Positions 25,451-33,839 of a stretch of 64,000 bases of DNA are shown in pieces. This stretch comes from UBA7672 sp040398465 (lineage in GTDB: Bacteria; Pseudomonadota; Alphaproteobacteria; Caulobacterales; Hyphomonadaceae). A model generated the notes under the pieces. That model was not told where the DNA came from and searched no databases. It saw only the letters and a program-made list of their open reading frames with translations. The stretch is taken from assembly GCA_040398465.1 (NCBI GenBank), contig JBBAUA010000002.1, positions 62,001-126,000 on the forward strand, given 5' to 3'. The position numbers were made by a program, and so were the translations under genes. The stretch's first letter is position 1; each line of letters opens with the position of its first letter.

Positions 25451-26457
25451 TGGACCTCGCCGACCTGCCATCCCGTCGCACCGAAGCCTGGAAATGGTCC
25501 GACCTGCGCACGGCCATGACCAACCAGGAAGCGGTGCTGATCGGCACAGGCGCGATGCCGGCCGAAGGGCCGATCGCAGCATTGGCCGAGATGCTGGGCG
25601 ACGGTTACGGCCCGAGCGCGCTGATCGTCGAGGCGCCTGGCGAGACATTCGAGAGCCGGATCACCGAGGGCGATGCCGGCCAGTATGGCAGCGTCACAGT
25701 CAAAGCGGGCGCGACAGTGACGATGGTCGAGCGTATCGGCGTGTCAGGCTCGCGGTTGCGGCCCTTCCTTCCTACGTATGCGCAAATCGAGGTCGAGCCG
25801 GGCGCTACGTTACATCGCATCATCGTGCAGGAGAATGCGGCGCCAGTGGGCGAACGCGACGCGGCAATCGTCCTCAACGAAGTGGTTGTGAAGCTGGGCG
25901 CAGGCGCAACGCTCCGGCAGTTCGTGCTCGCTGAGGGCTCACGGCTAGCGCGCATCGAGACATCGGTCACGGCCGCCGAGGCCGCCAAAGTCGAATTGAA
26001 TGCGGTCTATCTGGCCGCCGCAAACCGTCATGTCGATCTGACCACCCGCGTGGCGCATGCGGGCCCCGGCGTCCATACGCGGCAGCTCGTGCGCGGCGCG
26101 GCGCGCAAGGGCGGGCGCGCGGTGTTTCAGGGCAAGTTCCTGGTCGAGCGCGCCGGTCAGAAAACCGACGCCGAGATGGCGCACAACGCGTTGCTGCTGG
26201 AGGAGGGGGCCGAGGTTTTCGCCAAGCCCGAGCTGGAAATCTACGCCGACGACGTCGCCTGCGCGCACGGCAACACCGCGGGGCAGATCGACGAGGATGC
26301 GGTGTTCTACCTGCGGCAACGGGGAATCCCCGACGTCGATGCACGCGCGATGATCACGCGGGCCTTCCTGCTGGAGGCTCTACCGGACTGGATGGATGAG
26401 GCGCTTTGCGCCGAGATCGAAGCGCGGATCGATGCGTGGCTGGGGGTCGCGTCATGA
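25450..26457 (+). CDS. sufD: Fe-S cluster assembly protein SufD
   Basis: A 335-residue SufD, the second scaffold subunit of SufBC2D. It is shorter than E. coli SufD, with a reduced N-terminal region (RRTEAWKWSDLRTAM, the usual entry motif) and a complete beta-helix and C-terminal domain (EIYADDVACAHGNTAGQIDEDAVFYLRQRGI), where the functional His of CAHGNTAG is present. It overlaps sufC by one base and sufS by four (ATGA). Confidence 0.95.
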   Translation: MDLADLPSRRTEAWKWSDLRTAMTNQEAVLIGTGAMPAEGPIAALAEMLGDGYGPSALIVEAPGETFESRITEGDAGQYGSVTVKAGATVTMVERIGVSGSRLRPFLPTYAQIEVEPGATLHRIIVQENAAPVGERDAAIVLNEVVVKLGAGATLRQFVLAEGSRLARIETSVTAAEAAKVELNAVYLAAANRHVDLTTRVAHAGPGVHTRQLVRGAARKGGRAVFQGKFLVERAGQKTDAEMAHNALLLEEGAEVFAKPELEIYADDVACAHGNTAGQIDEDAVFYLRQRGIPDVDARAMITRAFLLEALPDWMDEALCAEIEARIDAWLGVAS

Positions 26458-27671
26458 CATTCGACGTCCACGCTGTCCGCAAGCAGTTCCCCATCCTTGG
26501 CCGGACAGTTCACGGCAAGCCGCTGGTCTATTTCGACAACGCCGCGTCGGCGCAAAAGCCGGACGTGGTTATTGATGCGATGGCGGGCGCGATGCGCCAC
26601 AGCTACGCGAACGTTCATCGCGGACTGCACACGCTCGCAAATGAGACGACGCAGGCTTATGAAGCTGCGCGCGAAGCCGTGCGCGCTCTGCTCAATGCCG
26701 CGTCTTCCGAAGAGATCGTGTTCACCAAGGGCGGCACCGAAGCCGTCAACATCGTCGCGGCGGGGATCGGCGCGAGCATCAAGCCTGGCGACGAGATTGT
26801 GCTCTCGATCATGGAGCACCACTCCAACATCGTGCCGTGGCACTTCCTGCGCGAGCGCAAGGGTGCGGTGCTGAACTGGGTCGACACGCTTCCGGACGGG
26901 TCGCTCGACATGGACAGCCTCGCAAGGCAGCTCGGCCCCAAGACCCGCGTGCTTGCACTGACGCATATGTCGAACGTGCTTGGCACCGTCCCCGATGTGA
27001 AAGCTGCGATCGCCATGGCGCACGCAGCTGGCGCGCAGGTTCTGCTCGATGGTTGCCAGGCCGTCGTTAACCTAAGCGTCGACGTGCGCGATCTAGACGT
27101 CGATTTCTATGTGGGCACGGGTCACAAGCTTTACGGCCCCACAGGCATCGGCTTCCTGTATGGCAAGCGGGAGAGGCTTGAGGCGCTGCCGCCGTTCGAG
27201 GGCGGGGGCGAGATGATCGAAACCGTGGGTCGCGATGTTGTAACCTATAATTCCGCCCCCCACCGTTTCGAAGCCGGTACGCCGCCCATCGTCGAGGCGA
27301 TCGGCCTGGGCGCGGCCATAGGCTGGCTGCAAGCGCAGGACCGGCAGGCGATCCATGCCCACAAGCAGACCCTTCTGGCGCGCGCTACCGAGGCTTTGAG
27401 CGGTGTTAACGGCCTGACGATCCACGGGACTGCCCTTGGAAAAGGCCCGGTTCTGGCCTTTTCCATCCAGGGCGCCCACCCCCACGACCTTGCCCAGATA
27501 CTCGACCGGCAGGGGGTGGCGATTCGCGCGGGCCATCATTGCGCCCAGCCGCTGATGTCCCATCTTGGAGTAGGGGCAACCGCCCGGGCGAGCTTCGCCC
27601 TCTACAACACGGTCGAGGAGGTCGACACGTTCGTGGAGGCGCTTTCCAAGGCCCGACTTATGCTGTCATAG
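26454..27671 (+). CDS. sufS: Cysteine desulfurase SufS (group II)
   Basis: A 405-residue PLP-dependent desulfurase. PLP lysine in GTGHKLYGPTGIGFLYG (about residue 226) and active-site Cys in RAGHHCAQPLM (about 364) on the short group-II loop. It supplies sulfur to SufB, normally with SufE or SufU, neither of which I see here. The ATG at 26454 overlaps the sufD stop as ATGA; an alternative frame start at 26406 lies inside sufD. Confidence 0.96.
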   Translation: MTFDVHAVRKQFPILGRTVHGKPLVYFDNAASAQKPDVVIDAMAGAMRHSYANVHRGLHTLANETTQAYEAAREAVRALLNAASSEEIVFTKGGTEAVNIVAAGIGASIKPGDEIVLSIMEHHSNIVPWHFLRERKGAVLNWVDTLPDGSLDMDSLARQLGPKTRVLALTHMSNVLGTVPDVKAAIAMAHAAGAQVLLDGCQAVVNLSVDVRDLDVDFYVGTGHKLYGPTGIGFLYGKRERLEALPPFEGGGEMIETVGRDVVTYNSAPHRFEAGTPPIVEAIGLGAAIGWLQAQDRQAIHAHKQTLLARATEALSGVNGLTIHGTALGKGPVLAFSIQGAHPHDLAQILDRQGVAIRAGHHCAQPLMSHLGVGATARASFALYNTVEEVDTFVEALSKARLMLS

Positions 27672-27678
27672 AGAGCAC

Positions 27679-28086
27679 ATGGCTGACGACCTGACGCACC
27701 AGATCGCTGACGCCGCCCCGGACGGCTCCTTGAAAAAGGAGGGGGGCGAGGAGAAGCCGTCGGCCATTCCCCAGGAAGAGCTGGACCGGATCACGGACGA
27801 GCTGATCCAGGAACTCAAGAAGGTCTACGACCCGGAAATCCCGGTCGATATCTACGAGCTGGGCCTGATATACAAAGTCGACATAAACGACGACCGGCAC
27901 GTCGACGTTGAAATGACGCTGACGGCCCCTGCATGCCCGGTGGCAGGCGAAATGCCCGGGTGGGTGGAGGACGCCGCCCGCAAGGTGGAAGGTGTTAAAT
28001 CTGCCAAGGCGACGATCGTGTTCGAACCGCCCTGGGACCCGTCGCGGATGAGCGACGAGGCCCGTCTCGCCCTCAACATGTTGTAA
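27679..28086 (+). CDS. sufT: SUF maturation factor SufT (DUF59/MIP18 family)
   Basis: A 135-residue protein of the MIP18/DUF59 family. After a charged, poorly ordered N-terminus of about 35 residues the DUF59 core starts with ELKKVYDPEIPVDIYELGLIY, including the conserved DPE and the reactive Cys in TAPACPVAGEMPGW. SufT proteins help load Fe-S clusters onto targets. It follows sufS by seven bases. Confidence 0.92.
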   Translation: MADDLTHQIADAAPDGSLKKEGGEEKPSAIPQEELDRITDELIQELKKVYDPEIPVDIYELGLIYKVDINDDRHVDVEMTLTAPACPVAGEMPGWVEDAARKVEGVKSAKATIVFEPPWDPSRMSDEARLALNML

Positions 28087-28115
28087 GCGGGTTTCGTGGT
28101 AACCACATAGGAACA

Positions 28116-28478
28116 ATGGCCAGACGCCCCCGCCCCAAGGTTGTGACCCTCTCAGACGCCGCCGCCGCGCGCGTCCGAGAAGTGCTGTCTGACAAGGGCG
28201 GTGGCTTCCTGCGTGTTGGCGTGAAAAACGCCGGCTGCGCGGGCATGGAATACACGATGGAGTTCGTCGACGCCGTCAGCACGACTGACGAGCGCGTGGA
28301 CGACAATGGCGTGTCGATCGTGATCGACGCCAAGGCTGTGCTGTTCCTGCTCGGCTCGGTGGTCGATTACGAAGTCTCGCCCATGCATTCCAAATTCACC
28401 TTCCGCAATCCGAATCAGACCGATGCGTGCGGCTGCGGCGAGAGCGTGACGATCGTTCCCGCGCAGGCTGCGGAGTAG
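28116..28478 (+). CDS. sufA: A-type Fe-S carrier (SufA/HesB family)
   Basis: A 120-residue A-type carrier. The three cluster cysteines are present as KNAGCAGMEY (about residue 39) and the C-terminal CGCG (about 107-110). It begins 29 bases after sufT and closes the operon. SufA and ErpA cannot be told apart by sequence alone; the operon position favours SufA. No clear terminator follows. Confidence 0.92.
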   Translation: MARRPRPKVVTLSDAAAARVREVLSDKGGGFLRVGVKNAGCAGMEYTMEFVDAVSTTDERVDDNGVSIVIDAKAVLFLLGSVVDYEVSPMHSKFTFRNPNQTDACGCGESVTIVPAQAAE

Positions 28479-28505
28479 TCTCGTTCATTGTCCTTGGTGG
28501 GGTAG

Positions 28506-29000
28506 ATGATCGAGTTATCAGACGCCGATTTCCAGTATGGTGGTGAAGACATCACCGGGGTGGCTATTGCTCAGGTGGTAAGCTTGGTGGCCGCGGTGTC
28601 CGCCGTCATCACGTTGGCCAGCTACAATGTTGGAATCGTCGACGGCCTTGGCGCCCCCCTGAGAATTGCCTTTTCGGGGGTTCTTGGTCCTGCACTAGCG
28701 GTGGTTGCGCTTGCAGGGGTGGCAGCTATCCCAACCCGGTTCAGCCGCGTCTGGAACAATAAGCGCGGCCGCAAACGGATCGTGGCCGGTCTCGGGCAAA
28801 TGGCGGTTACAGCGCTCATAGCTACGGCGGCGGCGTTGATCCTTGCAGGCGCGCGCCTCGATTTGCTGATCTCAGATCAGGGGGTGCCGACATGGGTCTA
28901 CTACGGTCTTGTAATTGCCGGCGTGCTCCATCTCATTGTCGGGCTGGCGGCGTTTGTACTGCCCCTTCTTCGGCGCGATCTGCCTGACTTCATCGATTGA
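28506..29000 (+). CDS. Hypothetical membrane protein
   Basis: A 164-residue protein with four hydrophobic segments (about residues 20-41, 57-77, 98-120 and 136-156), the N-terminus acidic and the short loop between segments 2 and 3 basic (RVWNNKRGRKR). I do not recognise the family. It starts 27 bases after sufA on the same strand and may be read through from the SUF operon. Confidence 0.65.
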   Translation: MIELSDADFQYGGEDITGVAIAQVVSLVAAVSAVITLASYNVGIVDGLGAPLRIAFSGVLGPALAVVALAGVAAIPTRFSRVWNNKRGRKRIVAGLGQMAVTALIATAAALILAGARLDLLISDQGVPTWVYYGLVIAGVLHLIVGLAAFVLPLLRRDLPDFID

Positions 29001-29013
29001 TACCCCGATCACG

Positions 29014-29448
29014 ATGCCGCTTTCGTCGGTCTTCACAGACTACGCGCTCGAACTGCTTGCCGGCGTGGGCCGGGTCGAGGCGCGCCGGATGTTCGGCGGC
29101 GCGGGGCTTTTCCGCGATGGCGTGATGTTCGCGCTGCTCGACGATGACGTGATCTATGTTCGTGTCGACGATGCGCTGCAGGCAGACCTGCAGCCGCAGG
29201 GCTCTGTTCCCTGAGTTTACTCCATGAGGCGCGATGGGGCCGTGCGTGACATGGGCTACTGGCGCCTTCCGGAAACGGCCGCAGATGACCCCGATGAGGC
29301 GATCGCGATCGGGAAGCGGGCTCATGCGGCTGCGATCTAGCGAAAGACGTTGCGCGAGGCCCGGCCCGCGGGGAAAAAGGCTATTGCGCCGCGCAAGGGT
29401 TCTCGGTCGGCGGAGGCGGCAGACAAGCCAGCGAAGCGCCACAAGTGA
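29014..29448 (+). pseudogene. TfoX N-terminal-like gene with two in-frame stops
   Basis: From the ATG at 29014 one frame reads a TfoX/Sxy N-terminal-type domain: VEARRMFGGAGLFRDGVMFALL, then DDVIYVRVDDALQADLQPQG. It meets TGA at 29212-29214, continues in the same frame as the family's next block DMGYWRLPETAADDPDEA, meets TAG at 29338-29340, and continues as a Lys/Ala-rich tail to TGA at 29446-29448. No frameshift is needed, only two nonsense codons, each explicable by a single substitution. A conventional reading would see just a 66-residue fragment (29014-29214). Either a young pseudogene or two sequencing errors. Confidence 0.75.
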
Positions 29449-29761
29449 GTGGCTGCGCCTGGCGATCGATTGGAACGCCGGCCTGCAATTCGCGCAGCGT
29501 GCGAAGGCTGACTTCAGTTTGACCGGGACGGCGCCCTAAATGATGCTGGTACGCGAAAAAGCCAGACATTCCGCTTACGGACGTCAATAGAATGCTTGTC
29601 GGCGTTGGCGCGCGTGATCTAGGCTGTTTGATACGCAAGGACCCGGTGAAATTCCGGGTGGCTATTCCGGCCGCCGATCCGCCGGACAACGCCCAAAGCA
29701 GAGTTGAGACTCTCCTCGGCATCCTCCGGGCGTCTCGGCTGGTAGTTTGCGGAACGCGACA
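29449..29761. other. Intergenic region before the acyltransferase
   Basis: This 313-bp stretch has no supported gene. Its main content is the multi-helix element at 29601-29693. A 16-codon ORF at 29540-29590 (starting ATGATG) is possible but unsupported. No clear promoter was found. Confidence 0.4.
29601..29693 (+). ncRNA. Candidate structured RNA element (four helices)
   Basis: Four helices tile 93 bases. P1: GGCGTTG (29601-29607) with CAACGCC (29687-29693), seven perfect pairs that close the element. A: GCGT-ATC with GATACGC (29612-29636, one bulged G). B: ACCCGG with CCGGGT (29641-29659) around the loop TGAAATT. C: TCCGGC with GCCGGA (29666-29686), stacked directly on P1. The 11-mer GGTGAAATTCC in helix B equals the core loop of cobalamin riboswitches, but the other conserved blocks, including a clean B12 box, are not there. 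Strand is assumed from the downstream gene. Confidence 0.4.
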
Positions 29762-29819
29762 ATGCATACCAGCACGCCAGTGGACCGGACAGGGCGCCCC
29801 GAACCAGCTCCCGTGACGC

Positions 29820-30908
29820 GTGTCGCTGCAGCGGGGAAGCTGCACACACTCGATGCGATGCGATGCGATGCGTGGCGTTGCCGCTTTTGCCGTCGCTGCA
29901 TTCCACGCAGGGATCCTGAACAACAATCCGCAGAGTCCGTATCTTGCTGTCGACTTCTTCTTTGTCCTGAGCGGGTTCGTGATTGCGCACGCCTACGACG
30001 CGAGGCTTGCGAGCGGCATGGCGGCCAAGGAATTCATTGGCCGGCGGCTGCTACGACTTTATCCGCTTTTTGCGCTGGGGCTCGTGCTTGGGCTGGCTGT
30101 CGCGCTGATCGAGATCGCGTTTGGCTTTGGACGCAGCCCCCTCGGGGTTGTGGCGCTGCAGTTCATCTGCGGGCTGTTGTTTCTGCCGTATCCGGACCTC
30201 GCCCCGACGGCTTTGATCGTCCCGCTGAATGGTCCGTACTGGTCGCTGATCCTCGAGATACAGATCAACATCGTATTCGCGGTTGCGTTCGCGTGGCTGT
30301 CGCTGCGGGTGGTGGGGGCAGTGGCCGCAGCTTGCGGGCTGGCGATCATCGGGATCACCTATACCCTCGGCACGCTTGAGACGGGATTTCTGATGTCCGA
30401 CTATCTCGGCGGCGTTGCTCGTGTGGGGTTCTCCTTCAGCGCCGGCGTGTTGCTCAGCCGGCTGCGCCACCGGATCACTCTGCCCCGGATACATTGGTCG
30501 ATCCTGCTGGTCATAACCGCGGCGCTGCTTCTGATCCCCAAGCCAGTCGAGGTGCGCTGGCTTTACGACAGCGTCTGCGTGATCGTGCTGTTCCCGCTGT
30601 TGATCCTCGCGGGCACGCAGAGCGAGCCTTCGTCGCCTCGGCTCCTCCGCATGTTCCTGCTCGCCGGCGGAGCGTCCTATGCGCTCTACGCAATCCACAC
30701 GCCGATACTCCATTTTGGACATGTGCTCGGCGAGTTGAATCCGGACATGTCCTACCGGCTGATCATGCTGCCGTTCCTCGCCCTTGCGTGCGCGGCCGCG
30801 ATCGCCGCGGATTTGCTGTATGACAGACCGGTGCGAAAGGCGATCGCTGATATGATCGACCGCAGGCGCGCGCGCCGCGTTTCGGACAGCAAGTTGGGTC
30901 CGTTCTAG
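29820..30908 (+). CDS. Acyltransferase 3 family membrane protein, 5' end frameshifted by a repeat
   Basis: The 362-codon frame encodes an acyltransferase-3 (OafA-type) protein with about ten hydrophobic segments; such enzymes O-acylate surface sugars. The family N-terminus GKLHTLDAMRGVAAFAVAAFHAG is split over two frames: an ORF from the ATG at 29762 reads ...AAAGKLHTLDAM, then the pentamer tract at 29851-29872 shifts it out, and the body frame resumes as MRGVAAF. Two or five GATGC copies would join the frames; four are present. In this copy the body can be read only from the GTG at 29820 or ATGs inside the repeat (29853, 29868). The stop shares CTAG with the convergent GGDEF gene. Confidence 0.8.
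   Translation: MSLQRGSCTHSMRCDAMRGVAAFAVAAFHAGILNNNPQSPYLAVDFFFVLSGFVIAHAYDARLASGMAAKEFIGRRLLRLYPLFALGLVLGLAVALIEIAFGFGRSPLGVVALQFICGLLFLPYPDLAPTALIVPLNGPYWSLILEIQINIVFAVAFAWLSLRVVGAVAAACGLAIIGITYTLGTLETGFLMSDYLGGVARVGFSFSAGVLLSRLRHRITLPRIHWSILLVITAALLLIPKPVEVRWLYDSVCVIVLFPLLILAGTQSEPSSPRLLRMFLLAGGASYALYAIHTPILHFGHVLGELNPDMSYRLIMLPFLALACAAAIAADLLYDRPVRKAIADMIDRRRARRVSDSKLGPF
29851..29872 (+). repeat. Pentanucleotide repeat (GATGC)4 in a coding start region
   Basis: Twenty-two bases of perfect CGATG/GATGC repetition, 4.4 units. It lies exactly where the family's LDAMRG motif is encoded, which needs only two units. Gain or loss of units by slipped-strand pairing would switch the frame of the acyltransferase; every unit also carries an ATG. 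Confidence 0.85.
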
Positions 30909-31969
30909 GCAGCTGAACTCGTCTGGACCGGCGGCATCTGGCTTTCCAGCGTCACCCGGTTCCGTCCGCTGCGCTTGGACATGTAGAGGCATTCGTCCGC
31001 GCGGGTGATCAGCGTCCCGACCGTGTCGCCGGGCGCGTAGATGGCGGCGCCGAAGGAGACCGTGACGGCTCCGATCGTTTCATTGGTCGAGCGGCGAACC
31101 AGACGTTTGGCCTCGATGGCTGTGCGGATCTGGTCGGCGATACGCCCGGCGTCCTTGAGCGAGGTGCGCGGCATGATCATGGCGAATTCCTCGCCGCCAT
31201 AGCGCGCGACGAGATGATCGGGCAGGGCGAATTTGGTGAGCGCCGACGCGACAAAGCGGATCACCTGGTCGCCGGTCTGGTGGCCCCATGTGTCGTTGAA
31301 CGACTTGAAATGGTCGATATCGCCCAGCAGCAGTGCGAGGTCTGATTTCTCTGCGTCCGCCTCTTCCTTGCGGAGGCGCAGCGTCTCGTCGAACAGCTTG
31401 CGGTTTGCGATGCCGGTGAGCGCATCGGTGAGCGCCTCGGCGCGGGCCTGGCGCAGCGACGTGCGAAGCTTCTCCATCTCCTGGCTCGACTGTGCCAGCT
31501 TGTGGGAGAGGCTCGAATTCTGTTTCGACATTTCCGTAGTGGCCGAGGCGAGCACATTGATCAGGCGCTTCAGCGCATCGCCATCAATCGTCGAATTCTG
31601 CAGCGAGTCTGCCGCGACATTCAGGGTCGCGCCGTAGCGCTCGGTCGTGGCGCCGGCTCTCTTGAGTGCGTCCAGTGCGTCCGCGATCTCGTGCGCGATC
31701 CGCGTGCCGGTTTCCATGACCTGAGTGGACAGGTGCGTGGTCGAGAAAAAGCGCTCGTAGATCTGCTCCATGTCGTCGGCGGTGATCGGCCTGCCGCTGG
31801 CGATAAGCTTGTCGACGGCCTGCCGGAGGTCGGGGGAGGAATGGGTCAGGTAGGTGAGCCAGACCTCGTAGTTCTGTGGGCTGACGGCGAGTAATTGTCG
31901 GCCAATCTCGTCGATCGTGCGGTGTCCGAGCAGCGCACCTTCAGGGCCGGTGAGTTGGCTGTTGAGCAT
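30905..31969 (-). CDS. GGDEF domain protein (diguanylate cyclase)
   Basis: A 354-residue cytoplasmic protein. An N-terminal helical region of about 150 residues (EVWLTYLTHSSPDLRQAVD) and a coiled-coil-like stretch (SHKLAQSSQEMEKLRTSLRQ) precede a GGDEF domain with the catalytic motif ARYGGEEF. It should make cyclic di-GMP from GTP. The inhibitory RxxD site expected just before the motif reads LPDH, so product inhibition at that site is unlikely. The ATG at 31969 has AAGGA ten bases upstream; a TTG at 31978 is less likely. The stop shares CTAG with the convergent acyltransferase. Confidence 0.9.
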   Translation of the reverse strand: MLNSQLTGPEGALLGHRTIDEIGRQLLAVSPQNYEVWLTYLTHSSPDLRQAVDKLIASGRPITADDMEQIYERFFSTTHLSTQVMETGTRIAHEIADALDALKRAGATTERYGATLNVAADSLQNSTIDGDALKRLINVLASATTEMSKQNSSLSHKLAQSSQEMEKLRTSLRQARAEALTDALTGIANRKLFDETLRLRKEEADAEKSDLALLLGDIDHFKSFNDTWGHQTGDQVIRFVASALTKFALPDHLVARYGGEEFAMIMPRTSLKDAGRIADQIRTAIEAKRLVRRSTNETIGAVTVSFGAAIYAPGDTVGTLITRADECLYMSKRSGRNRVTLESQMPPVQTSSAA

Positions 31970-32091
31970 GTCGAGCAAATCCTTGGGGAGGCTGCGCGTC
32001 CCACGCAGTCTCCACCCGGATTTTTGAACTAAAGCCGTTACGGATTGCCTAAGATGCGGTTCTCGCGTTCGGAAAGTATTTACCAGAACGC

Positions 32092-33678
32092 CTAGGCGTC
32101 CTGGCGTTTTCCGAGGGTTCTGAGCAGGAATGCCGGGACGTGGTCGCCCATGCCCTTGAAGTTGTCGTCGCCGCCCTGGCCCTCGCCAGGCTGGCGCTCG
32201 CCGTGACGATTGCGGCTGGCCTCCCGATTCGGCTGGCCGCCGCCCTCGCGTGGCCGGCTGTCACGGTCACGGTCACGGCCGCGCTTGCGGTCGCGTCGGC
32301 CGGAGCGTTCCGGCTGGTTGCGATCTTCGGTGCGCGCAGGAGCCTCTGCGACTGTCTCGAAAGCGTCGACCGGGACTTCCGGAATGGCGAGTGGCTCAGC
32401 GGCGACTGCAGCAGCGGTAGGCTCGGGCGCAGCTCTGGGCCGTTCTTCCCGATCTTCGCCGCGCCCGCGACCACCCCGGCCGCGCTTGCGGTCGAACCGG
32501 TCCCGGCCGGTAGCGGGGCCACGGCTGCGGGCTTCGCCGACGGCGTCTTCCATGCCCTCCGGCACATAGGGTTCCACATCCTTGGCGATGCGTTTCGCAA
32601 CGGCGTCCCACAGGCGCGTATCGCCGGGAGAGACGATGGTGAAACTCTCGCCCGACCGGCCGGCGCGGCCTGTGCGGCCGATGCGGTGCACGTAGTCGTC
32701 GGAATTCGGCGGCGGAGCGTAGTTGAAGACCTGGCTGACTTCCGGAATGTCGAGGCCGCGCGCTGCGACGTCGGATGCCACCAGCAGCTTCAGTTCCTTG
32801 TTGCGGAAGCGATCGAGCGTGGCGGTACGCTGGCTCTGCGGAAGGTCGCCGTGGATGGGGGCGGCATCGAAGCCATGGCTGGCCAGCGACTTGGCGACGA
32901 TGTCCACTTCGGTCTTCCGGTTGCAGAACACGATGCCCTGGTCAGTCGAGCGGGCCTTGATGATCGACCGCAGGACCGCGCGCTTTACGGTGTCTTCGTT
33001 TGACGGGCAGTGCGTGACGTACTGCTTGATGGTAGAGGCCGTGGTGGCGGGCTTCGAGACTTCGATCCGCACCGGGTCCTTCTGGAACTGCTTTGCGAGA
33101 CGCGTGATCTCCGGCGGCATGGTTGCCGAGAAGAGGAGGGTCTGGCGCGTCTTTGGCAGCAGCGTGCAGATTTTCTCGATGTCCGGGATGAACCCCATGT
33201 CGAGCATCCGGTCCGCTTCGTCAATTACCAGCATCTGCACGCCGGTCATCAGCAGGCCGCCGCGCTCGAAATGGTCCATCAGGCGGCCGGGCGTGGCGAT
33301 CAGCACGTCAACGCCGGCGGAGAGTTTCTTCTCCTGGTCGCCGAACGAGACGCCGCCGATCAGCAGAGCCATGTTCAGCTTGTAACCCGCGCCGTATTTC
33401 TCGAACTGCTCGGCCACCTGGGCGGCGAGTTCGCGTGTCGGTTCAAGGATCAGCGAGCGGGGCATGCGGGCCTTGGCGCGGCCTTGGCCCAGCTTGTGGA
33501 TCATGGGGAGCACGAAGGCGGCGGTCTTGCCGGTGCCGGTCTGGGCGATGCCCGTAATGTCGCGTCCGCCCAGGACGGCGGGGATCCCCTGCTCCTGGAT
33601 CGGGGTGGGGGTCGTGTATCCAGCGCCGGTCACGGCTGCCAGGATACGGGGGTCGAGACCGAGCTCGTCAAACGTCAT
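32092..33678 (-). CDS. DEAD-box RNA helicase (RhlE-like)
   Basis: A 528-residue ATP-dependent RNA helicase. The Q motif region (FDELGLDPRIL, TPTPIQEQGIP), motif I AQTGTGKT, motif II DEAD in LVIDEADRMLD, SAT, and the C-terminal RGLDIP and HRIGRTGRAG are all intact. The last 150 residues are a low-complexity Arg/Gly/Asp-rich tail (RGRGGRGRGEDREERPR), usual for RhlE/CsdA-like helicases that act in ribosome assembly or mRNA decay. The ATG at 33678 starts the family-like MTFDELGL; a GTG twelve codons upstream is the alternative. Confidence 0.9.
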   Translation of the reverse strand: MTFDELGLDPRILAAVTGAGYTTPTPIQEQGIPAVLGGRDITGIAQTGTGKTAAFVLPMIHKLGQGRAKARMPRSLILEPTRELAAQVAEQFEKYGAGYKLNMALLIGGVSFGDQEKKLSAGVDVLIATPGRLMDHFERGGLLMTGVQMLVIDEADRMLDMGFIPDIEKICTLLPKTRQTLLFSATMPPEITRLAKQFQKDPVRIEVSKPATTASTIKQYVTHCPSNEDTVKRAVLRSIIKARSTDQGIVFCNRKTEVDIVAKSLASHGFDAAPIHGDLPQSQRTATLDRFRNKELKLLVASDVAARGLDIPEVSQVFNYAPPPNSDDYVHRIGRTGRAGRSGESFTIVSPGDTRLWDAVAKRIAKDVEPYVPEGMEDAVGEARSRGPATGRDRFDRKRGRGGRGRGEDREERPRAAPEPTAAAVAAEPLAIPEVPVDAFETVAEAPARTEDRNQPERSGRRDRKRGRDRDRDSRPREGGGQPNREASRNRHGERQPGEGQGGDDNFKGMGDHVPAFLLRTLGKRQDA

Positions 33679-33839
33679 CAGGTTGGTCTTCTGGGGCTCG
33701 AAAGGCCGGGCCACGAGCGAAATGCACGCTTTTCGGGGACTGCGGGAGCAATAGGCCCCCCGGTTCCCAAGTCAATCCCGCAGCCTGTTGAACGCCCTAT
33801 GCCACGATTCCGTGAAGGATTGATAAGCGGCGCGGTTGG

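Noticed and set aside
29601..29693. Reading the cloverleaf-like element as a tRNA
   Set aside because: The arm next to the closing stem has no TTC loop or 5-bp T-stem, and no CCA or anticodon arm of proper size is found.
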